Below are positions 1 to 11,000 of a DNA stretch of 13,431 nucleotides, piece by piece. Source of the DNA: Stramenopiles sp. TOSAG23-6. Its lineage: Eukaryota > Sar. A model generated the notes under the pieces. That model made no database searches and had not been told where the DNA came from. It worked only from the letters and a program-made list of their open reading frames with translations. Both the position numbers and the translations under genes were made by a program. The stretch is from contig LT636166.1 in assembly GCA_900128565.1 (NCBI GenBank), forward strand, positions 1 through 13,431, read 5' to 3'. Positions within the stretch are counted from its first letter, which is position 1. Every line of letters starts with the position of its first letter.

Positions 1-99
1 ACGTGTATGTTTTATATGAATTTCTAATTTAATGTTTTTTTCATACGAAATTTCGTACCTAACTATTTTTTTTGAAATATTTTTTCACAATACGTGGAG
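1..99 (+). other. 3' part of a spliceosomal intron in the ATR-like gene
   Basis: The donor lies left of the window. The branch-site motif TACCTAAC is at 56-63, followed by a T-rich tract. The first AG after the branch site is at 98-99, about 37 nt downstream. Splicing there puts the next exon in the frame that reads SMVGHIVGLGDRHGEN, which matches the ATR kinase family. A perfect 14-nt palindrome, TACGAAATTTCGTA (44-57), abuts the branch motif. Bases 1-13 (ACGTGTATGTTTT) equal bases 429-441, which in the next intron directly follow GTAAGT. This intron's donor is therefore predicted to lie only a few bases left of the window. The acceptor choice is an inference. The AG at 106-107 is possible but would delete the conserved MVG. 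Confidence 0.85.
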
Positions 100-789
100 T
101 ATGGTAGGTCATATAGTAGGACTCGGTGATCGTCATGGGGAGAATGTAATGGTTGATACAGTATCAGGTGAATGTGTCCATGTTGATTTTGATTGTCTCT
201 TTGATAAAGGCCTTGCTCTTTCTGTCCCGGAGCTTGCACCATTTCGCTTATCACCGAATATGGTAGATGCCCTAGGAGTAACTGGTGTAGAAGGAATATT
301 TCGGAGAGTATGTGAAATGACAATGGGTGAATTGCGAGGTAGACGAGAAATGCTTATGGGAGTATTAGAAAGTTTTATTCACGATCCTCTGGTTGAATGG
401 AAACGAAATGAAAAAAGAACGCGTAAGTACGTGTATGTTTTCATGATGAATTTTTTATCTATTTTTTTTTCATACATATCTAATGTATGTATCATACCTA
501 ACGAATTTCAAAAGTATAACATATTTCCCCAAAATACATTGGTGTTGAAGAAGAAGCGGAGGGGTCGTATCGTTTAGGCAGATGTGAGCAGAGATTACAG
601 GGTATTTATAACGTAACGAGACAACATTCACGATATGCAAGAACTACTGCAACAAATCCGATAGATTGTGAAAACATGGCTGACTCTCTTGGTCTTTCAG
701 TAACTGGCCAAGTAACAAAACTTATACGAGAAGCAACTAACAGTGAAAATCTTTGTCAAATGTATATAGGTTGGATGCCATTTTTGTGA
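100..789 (+). CDS. ATR: ATR/Mec1-type PIKK checkpoint kinase, C-terminal part (two exons, 5' partial)
   Basis: This is the C-terminal end of a nuclear Ser/Thr kinase of the PI3K-related family. The family senses single-stranded DNA at stalled forks, with an ATRIP/Ddc2-type partner, and phosphorylates S/TQ sites. Exons are 100-422 and 551-789, joined in phase 1, giving about 187 residues. Exon 100-422 holds the catalytic loop GLGDRHGEN (119-145; catalytic Asp 128-130, metal-binding Asn 143-145). It also holds the DFG-equivalent VDFD (182-193) and the activation-loop/C-lobe segment with CLFDKG, VPE, PFRLSPNMVDALG and FIHDPLVEW, all typical of ATR rather than ATM, TOR or DNA-PK. Exon 551-789 encodes EQRLQG, a variable linker, and the FATC tail REATNSENLCQMYIGWMPFL followed by TGA. 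The N-terminal HEAT repeats, FAT domain and kinase N-lobe must lie upstream, outside the window. No broken or missing catalytic residue is seen. The family call is near certain; the exact splice acceptor is less so. Confidence 0.95.
423..550 (+). other. Last intron of the ATR-like gene (128 nt)
   Basis: The donor GTAAGT is at 423-428. The branch motif TACCTAAC is at 495-502. The first usable acceptor AG is at 549-550. Removing 423-550 joins the kinase C-lobe reading frame to the frame encoding EQRLQG and the FATC tail, both of which match the ATR family. Three consecutive AAG triplets (548-556) give acceptors at 550, 553 and 556 that all keep the frame. An earlier AG at 513-514 is only about 12 nt from the branch site and would create a TAA at once. 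An inverted repeat CATACAT (471-477) / ATGTATG (483-489) lies just upstream of the branch motif. Confidence 0.9.
548..556 (+). promoter_or_regulatory. Tandem (triple) 3' splice acceptor, NAGNAGNAG type
   Basis: The sequence AAGAAGAAG offers three AGs in a row, at 549-550, 552-553 and 555-556. The exon could start at 551, 554 or 557. Each start preserves the downstream frame, so the products would differ only by one or two residues (mostly Glu) in the linker between the kinase domain and the FATC tail. The sequence shows the option; actual use is unknown. Confidence 0.5.
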
Positions 790-803
790 TATGTTTCACA
801 AAA
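782..803. repeat. Perfect 8-bp inverted repeat over the ATR stop codon
   Basis: TTTTGTGA (782-789) pairs with TCACAAAA (796-803) across a 6-nt loop, and the left arm ends exactly at the TGA stop. The word TTGTGATAT also occurs twice as a direct repeat (784-792 and 804-812). As RNA it would form a small AU-rich hairpin at the start of the 3' UTR. It could help 3'-end formation between converging genes, but it is short and may be chance in AT-rich DNA. Confidence 0.4.
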
Positions 804-872
804 TTGTGATATCCAGTTTGACAAAAAAATAAAGCATTCTATTTATAAAATTTTGTAATTTATAATCAATGA
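790..872. other. 83-bp intergenic gap between convergent genes
   Basis: This is the whole space between the TGA of the ATR-like gene (787-789) and the TAA of the HECT ligase gene (complement of 873-875). It is very AT-rich. Both 3' UTRs must fit here or overlap each other. I see no third gene, no tRNA and no promoter-like element. On the - strand, TATAAA words at 864-859 and 847-842 are the only candidate poly(A)-like elements for the ligase gene. They are weak. Confidence 0.8.
828..833 (+). terminator. AATAAA polyadenylation signal for the ATR-like gene
   Basis: A canonical AATAAA hexamer lies 38 nt after the TGA stop, with T-rich sequence following (840-862). Cleavage 10-30 nt downstream would fall at about 844-863, just before the convergent gene's coding end. 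The hexamer can occur by chance in AT-rich DNA, but the position is right. Confidence 0.55.
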
Positions 873-2060
873 TTATGAAATGTGAAAACCACAAAAACCA
901 TAATGTATCACTACTTGAATTGCAGCTGCGCATTTTTCGTCCGAAGAATACTCGGGAAACTCACATTGAAAAAAACACGTGTGCGCCACGGGAAGGGTAG
1001 AGTCACCACCACCTCGACGAGTCAATTTGAAAGGTCTGCCCCAATCACTTTCTCGAGGTAACCGACTTCTTCCCCATACAAATCGGATAAATTGACTACG
1101 CTCGGATTGGTTTAGTTTTTCAATGGCTCTCCAAAAACGTTTTACGAAGATATTATTACTCTTCCCTCTCCAGCCTTCATAGAGAGTGTGTTTTTTTAGA
1201 ACTCTAATATCGACAGTCGTGTTTCCGCATACTAAAATTTGAAGTTGTTCACCAGATAGAAGTCGAATAGAACGTTCGGGAACTAATTCGAATAACCCCC
1301 TTCTAATTGCATCTATTTGAACATTAAACTCAGATAATCTTGCTATAAGTGCAAGTTGGACGTATTTCAATTTTTGACTCTGTTGAACTGGGATGCTCAA
1401 TATGTCCGAAACAAGTCGAATGCAGCTTTTCCCCCAAACTCCATTAATTGTAAAGTTCTGCATATAGGGAACATCTTTATATATTTCTAAAAATTCTTCT
1501 TCAGTCATTGGTTTAGATTCGTAAATGTCTTGCAAAAGTTGTGCAGTAATAAAATCAAATGACGACAATGCTCGAAATGCATTTAAATGCCACTGATGTT
1601 TATTTGTGTTAGGTCCTATATCAAAAGGTGTACCTACCGAGTTACACTTCCCCGTCAAAGCTGTCCAAAATGGAGGAGGCAGCAAAAACGGTAGGTAGTG
1701 TTGTGTACGAAGTGCAATACCCATCAAACGGCCCACAACAACAAAAGCACTCAAAGATTGGGGAGATTTTTGTTGTGGATTTGGTACAAAGCAATTACGA
1801 AAATTGCCTTCAGTATTTCTTCCATTGGGTGATTTGATGAACAATAATAGCGGTGGAGCATCTGATGACTCAGAAAATAGGTCATCTGTGATAAATGCAG
1901 TAAGGGTGTCTCTATATAAACCACCTGCATCAACACCATCCTCTCCACTAAACTTTACTTTAAATAATTGGGCATCTTTTAGACCGCCACGTAATGACGA
2001 TGCTGAGGCGCTTGCCAATGCATCAACAGCTTGTGCAAAAAGGCATTTTGATGTTTCAAC
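873..2060 (-). other. HECT catalytic domain region of the E3 ligase
   Basis: The N-lobe shows the family signature FKVKFSGEDGVDAGGLYRDT, then RNCFVPNP and GRLMGIALRT. The C-lobe shows RLLSGEQLQILVCG, FWRAIEKLNQSERSQFIRFV and WGRSRLP, then LPVAHTCFFQ with the thioester cysteine at codon 975-977 and FPEYSS after it. The protein ends in GFHIS, which resembles the short hydrophobic tails of several HECT ligases. The middle of the N-lobe (around GPNTNKHQWH) is more divergent. All landmarks of an active HECT domain are present. Confidence 0.95.
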
Positions 2061-5000
2061 TTGTCTAGCTGATAAATCATTTCGCGATTGCTCGCGACTT
2101 TGAAAAGCTTCTTGATTATTCAATGACATCGTGAATGAATCAATTTGACCTCGAGTTTTATATACCGCTGTATTTAGCATATTCATTTTACTTGCGAGAA
2201 AAATTTTAGACTTTAGGCGACTCAATTTAAGTCCAAGTGGCATTGATGGATTAATTTCATTTGCCGTAGAATCTATCGTTGTATTTGGGATATTGCGAAT
2301 ATTGAAGGTTTTTTCAATATTCGTATCTTCTATACTCATTAAATCCACTAAAGGGAGTACTCTATTGACGAAACCATTCCACAATCGAAGTATGGCAAAT
2401 CGAAGTCGAATAACGTAAGGAGCTTCAGTAATATTACCTTGATCTTCCGCAAACTGATCAAGAGGAAAATTAGCAAGTAATTGGAACCTGTTCTTTTCCT
2501 TTTCCGTAAGACGAGACATACAACCTGGTTGGAGATCAAATATAGAAGGTATCTTACGCTCTGAATTACCCCAGCGTCTATCAATAGAAATTGCTGAAGC
2601 CTCAAATGAAACTGATCGCTGTGTCACCAAACTCATCAACTCTTCATCCATACGCGATGTCCATATAGACATTGCTTTCGCCGCTTCTTTTAATCTTATT
2701 TCCATGCTCGGCAAACGCGAATACAATTCTCGTCGTTTAGCCTTGGCAGCTTGTTCCTTTGCTTCTGTGCACAATCGAGCCTCGTGGGCACATTTCACAA
2801 GAAAATTGCAAACTAAGGGATCTCTGCGTAACCATTTCTTGGAAAGACTGCGATTCAGCTCAAATAAAGAAGCTTCTTGTTCTTTCACGCTTGACATTTT
2901 TGTTGGTGAAAGACTAAAGTCACAGTCAGAAGTACCACCACAATTCAAATACCAAGCAAACTCTAGAGCTTGGTGTATTGACACACTTTTTGAAGATTTT
3001 GCAAATTCAACTTCAAATGGAATCACATAACGAGTGTTACATCCAACTGCAATCCGAAGATCTCTTTCAAGTATAACTACACCTGTAGTTGGGTCAAATT
3101 CTTTAATCACACTGCATTGCCACTGGATTGCATCAGACAAGGGGAATCCTCTTCCAGATCTTGTTTTCCTCAAAAATAATAAACGCCCAGAGTATTTTAC
3201 AGCGGTAGTATGGTGACTTGTTTCTGATCCCTCAGTATCAACTGAAACAATTTTCAACCATTTGTCTTTTATATCAAGCTTTAAATTATTTACGCTTAAT
3301 TCTTTATTCTTCAAATTTGCTTGTCCAAATTCTACTCTATCTAGGGCCCCCTTGTTGACATGGGTACCTTGCATAAATCTAAGATCATTCTGTATCGTCC
3401 AACACTGCCATAGAGATACAAAATTGGCTAATTCAATCCAATGTGTGATATTTTGCACATGGTTGAAACTTTGGTGAAGTAAATGCCTTTGCGATAAATC
3501 CATACTTTCAAACCACACTGGTATACTAGGATAATCTATCCAAACACGTTTTGTCCATTGAGAATCCATTGAATCACGTAAAGCTCTGGCTAATACGCAT
3601 ACAGGAAGCACACAACTAGAATCAGGGTTCGTCGTATTTGCTTTAACATATGAAGGATCCGATAATAAAAAGTCACACATATCAGAAACGACTAATAAAG
3701 TTCCAGATAAATCTTCTGGGCCAGGGATCCTTGGATGTCCTGCTAACTCTTCACTATCACTATCTGTATTATCATCTTTTGTCTTACTTGACGTAGAACA
3801 CATCTTCATAGAACTTTCAGAAGATTTATCTACTTTTGCATCAATATCTTTACGATTTCGTTTCGTTTTGTCATTATTATTGTCCTGTAATCCTAAGTGT
3901 CGAGCAGCTTCTTTCGCAGCAAGGATTAAGCCGACTAACTCTTGTACTGTTTGAGGAAGAAATACTCTTCCTTGTTTCTGTTCAGACATACACCAAGACA
4001 TTATTGATCTCTCGATAGGCTGGAGTAACTTCAAGTTTGGAACATCGCCGACACACCAATCTGAACGGACAAGACGAGTCAATAATTTTGTAACCCTTTG
4101 CTTCCCTGGCGCTCCTCGAGCTTGTAAATATGCTACAAGAGCATCAAATACTTGTGATTTATGACCTGTGCTAGTTTCGCGAAATAAAAGTTCAAGTAGC
4201 CAACAAGCCCACTCAAGACATGGAGCGGAAAGAGCAGCCGTTTCAGAATTCCATCGCTGGCCTTTTAAAGGTCTTATTTGAAAACGCCAGCCCCAAGGAC
4301 CCGTTATGGGGTTATCAATTTGCCCCGGTGGTTGATCTCTAGCACGAAATTTCCAATATACTGTGGATGTCGGTAGAGTTACTACTACAGGTCGCCAAGG
4401 TTTCGGTCCACTTGCAACACCAGTTAATAGACAATGCTCTTTATCCCTATAAAACTCTAATGTAGCGGTAGGTAAAGTCTCACATCGAGAGTCAAAAATA
4501 ATCCAATGAGCACCAGGTGTATCCAATTCAATCTCTCCAGATTCGTCTGAGTGTGGCCAGTACGGGTGAATTGAACTTGATGTTAGACGCAGTAGATTTT
4601 TCTGTGACACGCTACCTGGAGTAGTGGAGGTTCTAAGACTCAGAGTTGCTTCTTTTAATAGTGCATTTAGTAGCAATTTCATACCACTGGTGTCATTATT
4701 ACTAAATGCTTCTGTAGCAACCATTGTTTGTAGAACTTGTCTAAATTCATACATTACCATTGATGGATCTGGGAGCAGTCTTCCAGGACAACTTCTACAT
4801 GAACTATTAAAATTAGAACCAATCGTATGACTCTGATTCTCCAAAGTACTACTTCCAATTGAATCTCCCCCTCCAACTATAGACATACGTTGAAACATTC
4901 TGCATATACTAGTATCATTACTTTCACACGAAAATTCTTTTTGGGATGCCACGAAAACTTTCACAAGAATTATCAGCTGTTCAATCCAATTTGAAGAATC

Positions 5001-8000
5001 ATACTTTTGTTTTGTTTTTTCTTTTTTTTCTTGGTTTTCACTCATTAATTTGGCAGCATCAATTAATTTTACTGCAAGGTTCTGGTACTTTTCTGCTTTA
5101 GAGCCATGAGTAATATTCATATTATGCTTCGCATCCAGTTCGCATGTTGTATCAATGCTATCCTTAACTCCAACAATAATACGCGACAGACAAAGTCTAG
5201 AATATGATATCGATAGAGCTGCTTCAATACTAATACATCTTTGGAGAAGTTTTGTTCCATTAGATACAGATTTGCCGAAAAGCCGAACAATAAACCGGAT
5301 TTTTGATAAAGAAACTTCAGCCATAGATCTACGCGAAGTTTCAATGTCAAAATGGCAGATACGAATCGTGCTCTCCGACATATCATACACAACATCTGGT
5401 CTTTTCACTACAACTGCAAATACCCAGCGTAAGTCATTCTTATATATTACTGGGTTTACATTTTCAGCAAAAGAAGTAAAGGGCACCGCTACAACAATAC
5501 CAGGAAGTACGCAAGATATAGGTATTGGTGTTTTTTTATCTTTATAAACCGATTCCATATTAATTTTCGATTGAATACTTTCACCAGGGTTTGGAATAAG
5601 TACAGGATGAAACTCCATATCTTCTGTAAAATTTTGTAAATTGTAATTATTCTCATCCACCTTACTTTCATCATTTTCTAATAACTGTGCATTATTAGAT
5701 GCTTCTCCATCATAGTTCTGGCAACCAATTAAGGGTGTCTGAGTTCCGGCTATAGATGGAAATCCATTATCTGGGTCATTCCTTAAAATAATATTACTTT
5801 GCTGAAGATCCATTTCCCTTATCAACGCACGTGTCTCATCTTCTCTAAGAGTGTGTTCACCTAACAATTCTGAAAGAGTAGAATCATCAATACCCTGATG
5901 CTTCTCAAAGCTATCGGATGCTGATGCATTCCGTTTGATTCTGGTACGTTCATCTTGACGACGTAAAGCAATATTAAAAGGGTCTTCGATAAGTGCTTCA
6001 TACTTTGATATGTGTACAAATGTCGCTTCGTCAAGAACCCGAAGGTTACATCGAGTAAAACGACGTTCAACTCCATCAATCTCACAATAAATTGAATAAG
6101 ACTTTGTGCCATCATCTTCATCATGAATTTCGGAAACTTTTCCATAGTAATATTCAATATCTCTGGATCTATCCCATATAATATCTTCATTTTCAAATGA
6201 TGCTGATGTTTTTGAGTCGAATACAGATATCATAAAGTCATAAAAAGAATTGGTGCAAACCATATCGTCAATACTAAAAAAGGATTTACTAGATGTTTTG
6301 TGTTGCGAAGACGTGCTTACAGTGATATTTGGTTTTGAATCACCGTCATTTCTGCTTGCATTACATTCTTCAACATCTGATTCAGTACCGCTATTAAAAG
6401 ATTCTGACAACGGTGTCTCCTCATTTTCTACATTTATTCTCGGAGGAAAGTAAAATGGAAGTATTTCTGCTCTGGGTTTTTCTTCGCCTGTTTGAAACGA
6501 ATAGCCATTTGATAATAACCAATCAGCCGCTGCTTCTTTATTGTCGCGCATTAGGCGCAAAGCCTTGATACACAAGTTAAAAGGAAGCCCAAACATCATT
6601 GCCAATTCCTTGCCCGCTTCAAATCGGGAATCATATTGTTGAGAACTTCGATCTGTATCAAGACCTCCAGCATTTAAGAATGAGACCCCGGATGTAAGCA
6701 ACCAATCAGCTGCCATTTCTACATTATCTTGTTTCAATTCAAGTGCTTTAATACACAGCTCAATATTCTGGACCGGTGCAAAAGCCATTAATGTTGATGC
6801 AACAGCTCTTCGCTTGTTCATCGCGTCTTGTGATTTCCCTTCCAAGCATCTATCATTTATAACACGAGAAACAGGAGGGTCAATAGGTAAAATATTTCCA
6901 TATGTCATATCCAATATACGTGCCCACACTTCAGTATTTCGATACTCTAGTGTCTGTATTGTGTTCAAGTTTGGTTCAGATGATGCAGTAGAAGCTTCGG
7001 CTATTAATAGTGGTATTATGTTACATCCACGCGCAATAGCTAAGCCATTGGATGTTTGAAGAACAGTATGAAGAGCACGCATTGAAAATGCTCGAAGCAT
7101 TGCAAGTTGTAGAGATGCCACGCTTCGAATATGTTTCATTGCATAAAACTTATCCAAAAAATTCATACTTTCATCATGGTTTAAGTTCGTATCATCGTCC
7201 TCACTGTTACAATTGCAAGCTGATTCTGTCTCAAGAACCACAGAAGAAACATTAATAATTAGTTCCGATAAGTTTTCTAGTGATTCCATTGGCGTTGATA
7301 TCTCCTGTACAGGTGTAACTTTTGAAGCCAACATTGTATTAGCAACACGAGTATTATCGAATAAAACACTGACAGAAGATTCCATTGGAGCAAGAACATT
7401 TTCTTGAATACTTAAAACCGTACCGGCACTGCCACCCGCGACAATGACGCGACAACCAACACATAATGTTTCCCATCCTGTGCTCATCACTGCAAGTGAT
7501 GCAATTGCCAATGATATTTTGTTTCGCATGTCCTCAAGCTTATTTGTCGCTGTTTCTATACGAGTATTCTCATCAGAAAGAAACGTTCCAGACTTTTGCT
7601 CATATGGACCATCTGCTTGATCTGCAATACTTGATGACAATTTGCGCATATCCGCGGTAATACCTTCTGAAATGAAATCACGTAAAGATTTCGAAAGCTC
7701 AGATTCAATTGCAGTTGCCCAAATAGTCACAGACGTAGACACATCTTTTACGTTGGTTTTAAAAAAAATTCGAAGAAGATGAATGAGTACATTTGATGCA
7801 GCTCGACAAGAAGCACCATTTCCTATAATATCCATTTCCGACAATATTTCGTTTTTTGTGACATTCTGATTTGTTTCGCTTACTTCAGAATCACAATTAT
7901 TCATCGTTTGCAAATCCTGATTGAAGCTTGTTTCAGTATTTAGTTCACTATCTGTTTCATCATTTTCGATAGGAAACTTCTTTGAAGCATCATTGAATAT

Positions 8001-11000
8001 TTTACTATCAATTGGATTTGCAAGTAACCACTCAACAGCCTGTTGAGCATTTCCTCCACATACACGCAATGCTAAACGAGCTGTTTCACAATCAAATCCT
8101 ACAGCAGCAACTATTGTTACAGATTCAGGATTTACAGGAGGTAAAAGTTTTTTTGGTGGATTCAGAATAGCATGCCTTTCTTTGCTCTGGTGTTTTTCAT
8201 ATAATGAGTCAATTTTACCAGCAGCAACAGAGAGACCAGGAGGGATTAAAGCTGTACCCAAAGCGAAGAGAATATACCGCACGACTACTTTAGCCGCTGT
8301 CTCTTCATCTATAACCGTCACACATTTGACAACATCTATCACATCACTCTTGCACTTTGGAAAAGCTTCCTGAAAAGAAGCAAGTACTTCTCTTGGTTTT
8401 AGCCCTGGAAGAGAATGCGTGAGTAGTTTAATAGACAGACGCCTAATTCGAATGGACACATTTATTGTGTCATGACTTTCAGACAAAAATCTGCCAAGAG
8501 AAAGTTTGAATAATTGCGAGAGTAAAATTCGACGACCAAGATGTAGTCTACAACCTTTAGTATCGGCAATAGAAAGCAATTGACGAAGTATTTTAAATAC
8601 TGATTCTTCAGCTTCTCGAACAAGGTTAGAATCCGTATCATCGACAGTATTCTGCTCTGATACATTAGATGCATCATTTGACTTATGTTTTTCAGGTGAA
8701 AGTATTCTCATTGCAGATCGAAGTTGGAAAAATATAGCTCGAAACAAAACCCTCTCGAATTCAAGTGAAAAACAAAATGAACTATCTTCAATATTTCCAG
8801 AGTACTCGACTTCGAAATTAGTTGTATTTGCTAGATACACGCCCGTTGAATTATTATATTTTATTCCCTCAAGAGAGACATCAAAAGAATCTTTGTGTGT
8901 TGGCATAGTTGAAACGAAATCTCTCTTCCGTCCACCAGTTGTCATGACAAGTAATAATTGTAATAAAGGATTTGCACATCGTCTAAAGCGCTCCGCTGTA
9001 GAAATAGATAATCCGAGAGTATCATTTTGTTCATTACATTTGGCCTCTTTTTTTTTTTCTACTTTTCTAGCAATTTTCTGTGCACGTTTCTCATACTCTA
9101 TGGCAGATTTTCTTGCTCTAGATTCTTCTTGGATTTCTTCTACTGTTAAAGCACCAGAAGAAAATATATCATTTTGTCGATCTTCAAATGTTTGCAATAA
9201 AGACGTATAAGCAAGAACAAGAAATTCTATTGAGTGTATTTCTGCAGCAGTAGCAATGCTTCCATGAAGTAAAGTTGGTCTAGATTTCCACCAAAGATCA
9301 ACTGAATTTTCATCTACTGTTTTTTCCCATTGCATCGGTGAAGGGACGGCGCGCATGTGTTGAACAAGTTCACGTTTCGATAAATTTCCAACCATAATAG
9401 TTTGGCGTACGATTTCTACAGGCCAGGGCTTCCATTCTTGATGAAACATTGCAACACCTGAGTAATTAATTTTAACAGCCATTTTGCTTGGTTTCTCCGC
9501 TTCTGCATCAGCCATGGCTTCTAAGAGTGGAACTATACCAATCCTAAGCAAAAACTCCGAATCTTCGGCAGCAAAATCTAGAGCCCAAGTCCAGCAAATC
9601 CATTCTCCAAGAGCTGCATCTTTTTCTTCGTAAGCTTTGCGCATAGCGCATGCAAGATGTGTATATAGTTCAACAAACGCATTACGGACATCATGCCTGC
9701 AATTCTTTCCACAACCACTCAGGGCTTTCAGAGGATAATGACGAACACGAGAGGAATCAGCTGCTGGTGGAAGACTTGAAAACGATTTAACAGATAAATT
9801 TGAATCTTTTCCAGGACCAATGAATAGTGGGGTATTTTGATACTCATGGTACTTACCAGGTAGTTCCATTTCTCTTATTGTTACACTCGGAATATCTATG
9901 TCAAGAACAGATTTCACTTTCTCTTCACGTAAATCAAGTTCTGTGTTTTTCTCTTCAGCGACAGTTACTGGACCATTCCTGATTACAGGTTTTTCTTTGG
10001 CAATACGTTGAACCCATGACACATCACCCATCAACGCCGGACGGAGTCTTAGGAGCGCTATTTGTTTTGCAGCGGATGACGATAAACATCGGAGTAATTG
10101 CAACATTCCACGCAATCCTGCAGCTCGTGAGTCAGCACGATTTCTTCTTATACCATTTGGGCCAATTATATAGCGTAAGTGTCGCGGACTAGCGCCCAGT
10201 TTGAATCCTTCTTTTGTATAAATTAAAATATCACCCAACACATTCAAAAGACCAGAGGGAGGAAAGTAGTTGGATTTATTTAAATCGCTACATTCTTTGA
10301 AGGGTTGCTTTTTGAGTAATCGCATTCGTTTAACTGTCGATAAAAATTTCGACCTAGCGCGTAAAACTGTAATTAAAATACCCCAACTTTTTTGAGAAAC
10401 TTCATAATGCCAACGAATTGTCAATGGCATTCGAGAAGGAGGCGATAATGCACGCCAATTCGAATCCAATTGCGAAACGTTTTTGTTATTCAATTTCCCT
10501 GTAAAAATAGGAAGTGGGGCATGAAGTTTTGTTGGGGCAGAGGATTTAAATTGATTTCGAGTTTGCTTTGGGTTTGGAAATATGACCGAAGGTACTATCG
10601 GAGTGTAATGCGAAACATCAACTGAGTTTTTCTTGTTATTTTTGATATCTGTAATCACTGGACAAACTTCCAGGAGAAACATAGCACGGTTTGCATACAA
10701 GTCACACTGCATATCAAATGTAAGAGCCGTTCCAGTTGCTATTTCTTCATCACTAACCTGTCTAAATAATGTTGGACGTATTTGCACATTATCTGATGTT
10801 ACAGATGTCTCTTTCTGTTTCAAGCTTTTCTGTTTCATTGAGGTTAAATGCTTGCGAAGTTTCATGACTGTGTTCCATAATAATTGTAAATTTTCAGAAG
10901 GTATGCGTGTGGGTGAAGCATCAACATTTTGTTTTGTTGATTCTGATGATAATGGATACATAGGAGGGATTTTATGTCGCATTGAGGTAACCGATACTTC

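Noticed and set aside
32-99. In-frame ATG at 32 as the start of a short kinase protein
   Set aside because: It lies inside an intron tail, and the protein would begin in the middle of a kinase catalytic domain.
185-193. DFD in place of DFG in the kinase as a sign of lost activity
   Set aside because: ATR/Mec1 kinases normally do not have DFG here (DFN or DFD is usual), and the catalytic Asp and Asn are intact.
415-558. AAGAACGC before the last ATR intron and AAGAAGCG after it as a target-site duplication
   Set aside because: They match at only part of their length in purine-rich coding sequence, too weak to count as a duplication without other insertion sites to compare.
1605-1640. ACCTAAC on the - strand inside the HECT domain as an intron branch site
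   Set aside because: The reading frame continues through with plausible HECT sequence, no T-rich tract follows and there is no fitting donor. It is coding sequence for GPNTN.
5155-5547. A 130-codon + strand open frame
   Set aside because: It is antisense to a Tudor-like part of the ligase, with no family resemblance.
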